This document shows, in pieces, positions 1 through 5,049 of a stretch of 5,049 nucleotides of DNA; within the stretch, counting starts at the first letter, position 1; each line of letters begins with the position of its first letter. The notes under the pieces are model-generated. The model searched no databases and was not told where the DNA came from. It was given only the letters and a program-made list of their open reading frames with translations. The position numbers and the translations under genes were made by a program. The stretch comes from Clostridiales bacterium (GTDB lineage: Bacteria > Bacillota > Clostridia > Oscillospirales > Oscillospiraceae): assembly GCA_019421975.1 (NCBI GenBank), contig JAHZEE010000129.1, positions 1-5,049 on the forward strand, read 5' to 3'.

Positions 1-1747
<1,747 letters not shown>

Positions 1748-1817
1748 GAAAAGGGTCCCCTTCCATTTGTATATTACAGCAGGTAGGCCTGCCGGTTCTG
1801 GCAAATTTATTCAGCTT

Positions 1818-1826
1818 ATTATACCA
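1818..1826 (-). promoter_or_regulatory. Extended -10 promoter of secA
   Basis: Read on the minus strand, this is TGGTATAAT, a perfect TATAAT preceded by the TGn extended -10 motif. The expected -35 area (about 1841-1846) is only T-rich, as extended -10 promoters allow. Transcription would start near 1811, giving a leader of about 64 bases. The leader carries a small hairpin, GCAGG-TAGG-CCTGC (1779-1792), of unknown relevance. Confidence 0.7.
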
Positions 1827-1872
1827 CAGCTTTTCCTATAAAAAAAGAAGAATTCGTGAACATTGTGCCGCA

Positions 1873-1974
1873 CCACCTCTCCGGCACGGCTGACGCCGCG
1901 CCACCTCCCCTCCAGGGGAGGCTAAAAGGCTCCCCCTGGAGGGGGAGCTGTCGGCGAAGCCGACTGAGAGGGGG
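1873..1974. repeat. Double-hairpin intergenic repeat, copy 1
   Basis: A compact 102-bp element with two back-to-back arms of opposite orientation and imperfect inverted termini (CCACCTCTCC at 1873, GAGAGGGGG ending at 1974). The left arm holds an inner hairpin CACGGC-TGAC-GCCGCG (1885-1900, one A/C mismatch) and an outer hairpin CCTCCCC-TCCA-GGGGAGG (1904-1921). The right arm holds GCTCCCCC-TGGA-GGGGGAGC (1929-1948) and GTCGGC-GAA-GCCGAC (1950-1964). The left arm matches, in reverse, the arm at 4897-4948; the right arm matches, in reverse, the arm at 4974-5017. No protein is encoded. It lies between the divergent promoters of secA and the sigma factor gene, leaving both intact. It resembles nonautonomous REP/MITE-like elements; no target-site duplication was identified. 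Confidence 0.85.
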
Positions 1975-2010
1975 AATATTTATTTTCTTTGTGGGTTTCC
2001 CCCAAAAATG

Positions 2011-2023
2011 CTGTATGATACAG
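2011..2023 (+). promoter_or_regulatory. -10 region of the sigma operon within a perfect palindrome
   Basis: CTGTAT-G-ATACAG is a perfect inverted repeat of 6+1+6 bases, and TATGAT at 2014-2019 inside it is a good housekeeping -10 hexamer. No convincing -35 is visible at 17 bases upstream (GTGGGT). There is also no GGAAC/CGTC-type ECF promoter pair, so autoregulation by the encoded sigma is not evident here. The palindrome could be an operator for a dimeric repressor. Promoter call moderate, operator call speculative. Confidence 0.45.
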
Positions 2024-2048
2024 TAGAGAGGAAAGGGGGGTATGGCAG

Positions 2049-2576
2049 ATGGATGAGGAACTCATAGAGCAGCTTCTGAACCGGCAGGAGTCCGGCCTAG
2101 ACGAACTGCAGGCCCGCTACGGCGGCATGCTCCACTACATCGCGGACGGCATTTTGCGCGACGCGCGCGACACCGAGGAGTGCGTCAGCGACATCTGCCT
2201 GCGCGTCTGGGACCGCATCGGCCAGTACGACCCCCAAAAGGGCAGCTTCTCCGCCTGGCTCACCGCCCTGGCCCGCAACGCCGCCCTCAACTTCCGCCGC
2301 GCCCGCGCGCCCGCTGGGGAGGACCTCACCGGCCAGGAGCCGTCCGGCGAGACGCCGGAGGAGGCGCTGCTGCGCCAGGAACAGGCCGACCGGCTCGCCC
2401 TCGCCCTGCGCCGCCTGTCTGAGCCGGATCAGACCCTCTTTTACCGAAAGTACTACTACTGCCAGTCCACCGCCCAGATGGCCGCCGAGCTCGGCCTCAC
2501 CGAGCGGGCCGTGGAGGGCAAGCTCTACCGGCTGCGCAAGCAGCTGCGCCGTGCGTTGGGAGGTGCGCGTCCATGA
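2049..2576 (+). CDS. ECF-type sigma-70 family RNA polymerase sigma factor
   Basis: This 175-residue protein has the two-domain layout and length of extracytoplasmic-function sigma factors, which redirect RNA polymerase core to a small regulon. Residues about 12-86 form sigma region 2: the core-binding helix DTEECVSDICLRVWDRI (41-57), then GSFSAWLTALARNAALNFRR (65-84) for promoter melting and -10 recognition. A Pro/Gly/Glu-rich linker (87-105) leads to region 4 (about 106-172), with the helix-turn-helix STAQMAAELGLTERAVEGKL (140-159) and a basic end, YRLRKQLRRAL, for -35 contact. There is no region 1.1 or 3. ATG at 2049 is chosen because AAAGGGGGG (2032-2040) lies eight bases upstream. The stop overlaps the start of the next gene as ATGA (2573-2576), implying translational coupling and a functional pair. 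Family assignment is firm; the regulon and ECF subgroup cannot be read from the sequence. Confidence 0.92.
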   Translation: MDEELIEQLLNRQESGLDELQARYGGMLHYIADGILRDARDTEECVSDICLRVWDRIGQYDPQKGSFSAWLTALARNAALNFRRARAPAGEDLTGQEPSGETPEEALLRQEQADRLALALRRLSEPDQTLFYRKYYYCQSTAQMAAELGLTERAVEGKLYRLRKQLRRALGGARP

Positions 2577-4018
2577 CCGACCACGAATTTGACCGGATGC
2601 TCTCCGAGCAGCTCGACCGGCAGCCGGTGCCGGAAAACGCCGTGCACCGCGTGACCCCCTGGGCGGCCTCCATCGGCTATCTGACCTGGGGCCTCATCCT
2701 CACCACGCTCCACCTCGACTTTTTGTACCTGCAATATCTGCTGCCCACCGTCGGCTTCGCCCTGCTGGTGCTGGGATTGCGGAGCCTGCGCCGGGAAAAC
2801 CGGATGTTCTTCGCCGGGTGGGTGTTCTCCCTGGCCCAGGCCGCCTGGCACCTTGTGACGCTGCTGCTGGATGTCACGGCCCTGCCGCTTCCCATGGACG
2901 CCACTGCGCTCGGCCTCATCGTCACCGGCGCAGACCTCATCCAGCTCCTGCTGGTGCGCCAGGGCATCAAACAGGTCTTTGCCAGGGCCGGCCAGACAAT
3001 GCCGTCCGACCCGATGCTGCGGGTGGTGATCTGGCAGCTCATCGCCGTGGGGCTGGCCCTCTCGCCGCTGGCCCACAGCTGGCTGGCCTTCATTCCCATG
3101 CTCATCTTCTATATCGTCTCCGTCCGCGCCCTGTACAGTCTGGGCACGCTGCTCGACACCTGCGGCTACGGCATCCGGGCCGCCCGCGTCCGCCTCTCGC
3201 CCCGGACCCTGGGACTGAGCTACTTCGGTTTGGCCCTGGCCATTGTGATCGCCGGCAGCCTGGCGGCCAACCACCCCATCTACGACTTCTCCGCCCAGTC
3301 CGCCGGCGGTCTGCCGGAGGTCCGCGCCCAGCTGACCGAGCTGGGCCTGCCGGCGGATCTCGCGCAGGATTTGCCCGACGAGACAGTCCAGACCCTGCAG
3401 GACACCGTCTGCATCCAGTCCGACACCGAGACGCTGCTGATCGACCCGCGCCGCCAGAGCGTGGTGGAGTACGGCGCGGACGGGTCGCGGTTCTACACCG
3501 ACCAGGAGACCTCCAGCGGCAAGGCGCTGGACGCCACCACCAGCTACCTCGTCCAGCCCGACGGCAGCGTCTACCTGCTCTACTACGCCCGCTGGACCGA
3601 GGGCCGCCCCTGGTGGGAGGACGGCGTGCTGCTCTACGCCATGCAGGACGACGAGAGCGCCGCGCTCGTCTCCGGCGGCGCGCTCTATGACAAAGACGGC
3701 GTCCGCTACGCCGGTCCCCTGCGCCGGATGCGGCAGGAGGCCGTCACCAGCTACGGCTTCTTCGGCCCCTCTACCAACGAGGCCATCTCCGCCGCCGCGT
3801 GCTTCCCCCTGTCGGCCGAGTCCCCCCGGCTGTACCTGCTCTGCCGCTTCCCGCCGCAGTCTGAGCCATTTTACATTCTCTGGACCACGGCCAACTACCG
3901 CCACACCACGGCCCCCTTCCGCCTGCCCTTCGGCCACGCCGAGGACCCGGCCACTGTTCGCCGCATCGAGTCCGTGCAGCAGTACACCACCTGCGACCCG
4001 GTCTCATTGCTGCCCTAG
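2573..4018 (+). CDS. Polytopic membrane protein, probable anti-sigma/sensor partner of the ECF sigma factor
   Basis: The 481-residue product has three parts. A short polar N-terminus (1-30, MTDHEFDRMLSEQLDRQPVP then HRVTPW) should face the cytosol. Hydrophobic segments follow at about 33-69 (one long or two short), 79-99, 110-127, 150-168, 170-190 and 213-232, separated by basic stretches such as LRSLRRENR. The C-terminal ~245 residues are soluble and mixed alpha/beta in character, rich in Tyr and Trp (for example YLLYYARWTEGRPWWEDGV), probably outside the membrane. The start is ATG at 2573, with GGGAGGT (2558-2564) eight bases upstream inside the sigma gene. The overlapping order, sigma first and membrane protein second, is the usual sigma/anti-sigma arrangement, so the N-terminal tail is inferred to bind the sigma factor. 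I recognise no named domain; no zinc-binding HxxxCxxC anti-sigma motif is visible. Membrane location is firm, the anti-sigma role inferred. The reverse-strand frame across 2525-3937 is judged a high-GC shadow. Confidence 0.85.
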   Translation: MTDHEFDRMLSEQLDRQPVPENAVHRVTPWAASIGYLTWGLILTTLHLDFLYLQYLLPTVGFALLVLGLRSLRRENRMFFAGWVFSLAQAAWHLVTLLLDVTALPLPMDATALGLIVTGADLIQLLLVRQGIKQVFARAGQTMPSDPMLRVVIWQLIAVGLALSPLAHSWLAFIPMLIFYIVSVRALYSLGTLLDTCGYGIRAARVRLSPRTLGLSYFGLALAIVIAGSLAANHPIYDFSAQSAGGLPEVRAQLTELGLPADLAQDLPDETVQTLQDTVCIQSDTETLLIDPRRQSVVEYGADGSRFYTDQETSSGKALDATTSYLVQPDGSVYLLYYARWTEGRPWWEDGVLLYAMQDDESAALVSGGALYDKDGVRYAGPLRRMRQEAVTSYGFFGPSTNEAISAAACFPLSAESPRLYLLCRFPPQSEPFYILWTTANYRHTTAPFRLPFGHAEDPATVRRIESVQQYTTCDPVSLLP

Positions 4019-4036
4019 CGGCCTCTAAAACAGTCA

Positions 4037-4068
4037 AAGCCCCGGACGCAGACCTGCGTCCGGGGCTT
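4037..4068. terminator. Bidirectional intrinsic terminator between converging genes
   Basis: A perfect 14-bp stem (4037-4050 with 4055-4068) closes a GACC loop; the core is GCCCCGGACGCA. On the plus strand the stem ends in TT followed by CTCTTATCC; on the minus strand it ends in GGGGCTTTGACTGTTTT. It sits 18 bases after the stop of the membrane protein gene and three bases beyond the stop of the converging 89-residue gene, so one hairpin can serve both. The T-tracts are imperfect in both directions. Confidence 0.85.
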
Positions 4069-4071
4069 CTC

Positions 4072-4341
4072 TTATCCAAAATCATGGCGGCCCTCCGCCG
4101 CGCTGCCCAGCTTTTCATAGACCTGCACGATTTCCTCGATCCGCGCAAAGCAGTCCGCGTCGTCCAGGTGGTCGTCCGCCAGTATCCCGCGAATTTCCGC
4201 CAGCGCCTGGTAGCACCGCTCCTGTAAAATCTCCCGCGCGTTGCCTAGAGCCTCCGGCGCCGCCTGCTGCAGATAGCGCAAACACGCCTCCCCCAGCGCC
4301 CGCGCCAGCAGCTCCTCATACAATTGTGTCTCCTGCTCCAC
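4072..4341 (-). CDS. Uncharacterised small helical protein (89 aa), divergent partner of the XRE regulator
   Basis: The start is set at GTG 4341 because GGGAGGG (4348-4354) lies six bases upstream; the in-frame TTG at 4365 would place that site inside the gene and has no site of its own. The product has 89 residues and looks almost wholly helical: a first helical stretch over residues 2-27, EILQERCYQALAEIRGIL (37-54), an acidic turn DDHLDDAD (56-63), and CFARIEEIVQVYEKLG (64-79). It ends in the short motif GRHDFG (84-89). There is no signal peptide, membrane segment or DNA-binding motif, and the three Cys residues (20, 43, 64) are not paired as a metal site. From memory, small clostridial hypothetical proteins with a similar CFxxIExIV...GRHDFG end exist, but I can assign no function. 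It is transcribed away from the XRE gene at 4557 across a shared regulatory region, so control by that regulator is plausible. Real gene likely; role unknown. Confidence 0.78.
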   Translation of the reverse strand: MEQETQLYEELLARALGEACLRYLQQAAPEALGNAREILQERCYQALAEIRGILADDHLDDADCFARIEEIVQVYEKLGSAAEGRHDFG

Positions 4342-4356
4342 GCTTTTCCCTCCCTG

Positions 4357-4377
4357 TATGGCCAAATAATGGCCATA
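4357..4377. promoter_or_regulatory. Perfect 8-bp inverted repeat in the leader of the 89-aa gene
   Basis: TATGGCCA-AATAA-TGGCCATA is a perfect 8+5+8 inverted repeat. Its edge is two bases from the GGGAGGG ribosome binding site of the minus-strand gene, and it lies downstream of that gene's predicted -10. It could be an operator that blocks transcription, or an RNA hairpin that affects ribosome access. Symmetry is certain; function is inferred. Confidence 0.55.
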
Positions 4378-4415
4378 TTTTTTTTTGAAATCTGGGACTT
4401 AAAATACAGTGTGTT

Positions 4416-4424
4416 CATCATAGC
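4416..4424 (-). promoter_or_regulatory. Extended -10 promoter of the 89-aa gene
   Basis: On the minus strand this reads TGCTATGAT, an extended -10 (TGn followed by TATGAT). The hexamer 17 bases upstream, TATCTC, is a poor -35. Transcription would start near 4409, leaving a leader of about 68 bases that contains the inverted repeat at 4357-4377. The run of nine A/T pairs at 4378-4386 lies in the same leader. Confidence 0.5.
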
Positions 4425-4447
4425 ATGAAAAGTCTGTCGAGATACTG

Positions 4448-4476
4448 GTTGCTCAACAATTTGTTCAGTTGCTCAA
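4448..4476. promoter_or_regulatory. Direct-repeat operator candidate between divergent promoters
   Basis: GTTGCTCAA occurs twice, at 4448-4456 and 4468-4476, exactly 20 bases apart, with a related TTGTTCA between them (4462-4468). The first copy sits in a small palindrome GTTG-CT-CAAC (4448-4457), and AACAA-T-TTGTT (4455-4465) is another. It is upstream of the predicted -10 boxes of both divergent genes (4416-4421 and 4508-4513), a position suited to a regulator acting on both. Function is inferred from position and repetition only. Confidence 0.5.
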
Positions 4477-4507
4477 TGTCGAAAACAGCAAAAAAACACA
4501 ATGTTTT

Positions 4508-4535
4508 TATAATGGAATTATAGATTTAATTCCAT
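4508..4535 (+). promoter_or_regulatory. -10 box of the XRE gene with an overlapping 9-bp inverted repeat
   Basis: TATAAT at 4508-4513 is a consensus -10 hexamer without a clear -35. Overlapping its last two bases is the perfect inverted repeat ATGGAATTA-TAGATT-TAATTCCAT (4512-4535; 9+6+9). A dimer bound there would cover the -10 and the start of transcription, the classic place for autorepression by a small helix-turn-helix regulator. The symmetry is seen directly; the binding protein is inferred to be the product of the adjacent gene. Confidence 0.6.
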
Positions 4536-4556
4536 GTTTTGGGAGGGGAAACGGCC

Positions 4557-4817
4557 GTGGGCAGGGAAGTGCGCTTTGAAAATCATGACCGCTTCATTGA
4601 GCTTGGCATCACAATCGCAGCCGTTCGGAAGATGCAGGGGATGTCCCAGGAGGAGCTGGCCGAACGGGCAAAAATCAGCCGCTCGCATCTGAGTTCAATC
4701 GAAGCGCCCAATATTGCGCGCTCTTTTTCCCTGGAGGTGCTCTATGATATCGCCGATGCCTTGGGTGTGCCGGCGGATGAGCTTCTCAATGGAGCGTTTC
4801 TGTCGAGAAAGAAATAG
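4557..4817 (+). CDS. XRE-family helix-turn-helix transcriptional regulator (86 aa)
   Basis: A single-domain Cro/CI-type DNA-binding protein. Residues about 16-77 form the five-helix HTH_3 fold: LGITIAAVRKMQGMSQEEL (16-34), AERAKISRSHLSSIE (35-49, with the second and recognition helices), a variable APNIARSFSLE link, then VLYDIADALGVPADELLNG (61-79). The MSQEELAERAKIS...HLSSIE pattern and the closing IADALGVPADELL are diagnostic of the family. There is no partner, peptidase or ligand-binding domain, so it probably acts as a dimer by itself. GTG at 4557 is chosen because GGGAGGGG (4541-4548) lies eight bases upstream; the in-frame TTG at 4539 abuts that site. The gene diverges from the 89-residue gene over an AT-rich region with three symmetric elements, and it ends just before a repeat whose first arm can terminate it. 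Family is certain; target genes are inferred. Confidence 0.92.
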   Translation: MGREVRFENHDRFIELGITIAAVRKMQGMSQEELAERAKISRSHLSSIEAPNIARSFSLEVLYDIADALGVPADELLNGAFLSRKK

Positions 4818-4827
4818 CCGGGCTTTT

Positions 4828-4948
4828 CCACCTCTCCGCCGCCTTCGGCGGCACCTCCCCTCAAGGGGAGGCTTTTTTTGGTGCTGTGCAGTTCGCAAAG
4901 CCTCCCCTTGAGGGGAGGTGGCACGGCGCAGCCGTGACGGAGAGGTGG
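4828..4948. repeat. Double-hairpin intergenic repeat, copy 2 (complete, 121 bp)
   Basis: It has perfect 11-bp terminal inverted repeats, CCACCTCTCCG at the left and CGGAGAGGTGG at the right. Inside, a 24-bp segment (4852-4875) is repeated perfectly in reverse at 4897-4920. Each arm holds an inner 6+3+6 hairpin (GCCGCC-TTC-GGCGGC at 4838-4852; CACGGC-GCA-GCCGTG at 4922-4936) and an outer 7-bp hairpin with a four-base loop (4854-4871; 4901-4918). The 21-base centre GGTGCTGTGCAGTTCGCAAA is nearly identical to that of copy 3. It encodes no protein. No clear target-site duplication is visible. Confidence 0.88.
4854..4879 (+). terminator. Intrinsic terminator of the XRE gene, formed by a repeat arm
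   Basis: CCTCCCC-TCAA-GGGGAGG (4854-4871) is followed by C and seven T residues (4873-4879), the standard shape of a rho-independent terminator. It begins 36 bases after the XRE stop codon. The hairpin is the outer stem of repeat copy 2, so the repeat appears to double as the terminator. Confidence 0.75.
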
Positions 4949-4973
4949 CCTCTCTGCACCGTCCCACAACAGA

Positions 4974-5049
4974 CACCTCTCAGTCAGCTTCGCTGACAGC
5001 TCCCCTCAAGGGGAGCCTTTAGGAGGTGCAGAGCAGTTCGCAAAGCCTC
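4974..5049. repeat. Double-hairpin intergenic repeat, copy 3 (truncated by window edge)
   Basis: The left arm starts CACCTCTC and holds an inner hairpin GTCAGC-TTC-GCTGAC (4983-4997) and an outer hairpin GCTCCCC-TCAA-GGGGAGC (4999-5016). The centre (5025-5042) and the first bases of a right arm (GCCTC, 5045-5049) follow. Bases 5025-5049 match 4880-4904 with two differences, an offset of exactly 145, so copies 2 and 3 are tandem neighbours and the element should continue to the right. The left arm is of the same type as the right arm of copy 1. Confidence 0.85.

Noticed and set aside
2042..2056. Four-codon mini-ORF (ATG GCA GAT GGA TGA) overlapping the sigma start
   Set aside because: The ribosome binding site lies too close to this ATG, and such short frames arise by chance.
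2525..3937. Long minus-strand open frame (470 codons) across the sigma and membrane protein genes
   Set aside because: Its product is a Gly/Gln/Val/Arg-rich shadow without domains, and the plus strand has coherent membrane segments, a ribosome binding site and an operon overlap.
4342..4365. TTG at 4365 as start of the 89-aa gene
   Set aside because: It has no upstream ribosome binding site and would include the GGGAGGG site that fits GTG at 4341.
4539..4556. TTG at 4539 as start of the XRE gene
   Set aside because: It abuts the GGGAGGGG site, which would then lie within the gene; GTG at 4557 has correct spacing.
4695..4976. Minus-strand open frames across the end of the XRE gene and the repeats
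   Set aside because: They run through hairpin repeats and antisense to a clear HTH domain, with low-complexity Arg-rich products.
4828..5049. Possible CRISPR array
   Set aside because: The repeats are long, inverted, paired hairpins without regular unique spacers of 30-40 bases, and no cas gene is present.

Overview
The window looks like a chromosomal segment of a GC-rich gut-type member of the Clostridia, most likely Oscillospirales (the Flavonifractor/Oscillibacter/Faecalibacterium neighbourhood). This is inferred from a Firmicutes-type SecA, strong GGAGG-type ribosome binding sites, GC-rich genes with AT-rich promoters, and a family of paired-hairpin intergenic repeats of the 'CCTCCCCTTGAGGGGAGG' kind that I recall from those genomes. 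No taxonomic search was possible.

Layout. (1) 1-1747, minus strand: the N-terminal 582 codons of secA, the preprotein translocase ATPase, running off the left edge. (2) 1748-2048: a divergent intergenic region holding the secA promoter, a 102-bp double-hairpin repeat and the promoter of the next operon. (3) 2049-4018, plus strand: a two-gene operon of an ECF-type sigma factor and a polytopic membrane protein with a large predicted extracytoplasmic domain, joined by an ATGA overlap. It is probably a sigma/anti-sigma sensory pair. (4) 4037-4068: a strong hairpin that can terminate both this operon and the converging gene. (5) 4072-4341, minus strand: an unrecognised 89-residue helical protein. 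(6) 4342-4556: an AT-rich divergent regulatory region with several symmetric elements. (7) 4557-4817, plus strand: a small XRE-family helix-turn-helix regulator. (8) 4828-5049: one full and one truncated copy of the double-hairpin repeat; an arm of the first, followed by T7, probably terminates the regulator gene.

Two local systems are worth attention. One is the sigma/membrane-protein operon, where the membrane protein would sense an envelope or outside signal and hold or release the sigma factor. The other is the divergent pair of the XRE regulator and the 89-residue protein, whose shared region carries a 9-bp direct repeat and two long perfect inverted repeats that look like operators. The repeats at both ends share one architecture, and their stems vary by paired changes, which suggests the fold is conserved. 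I saw no CRISPR array, tRNA, rRNA, transposase or phage structural gene.
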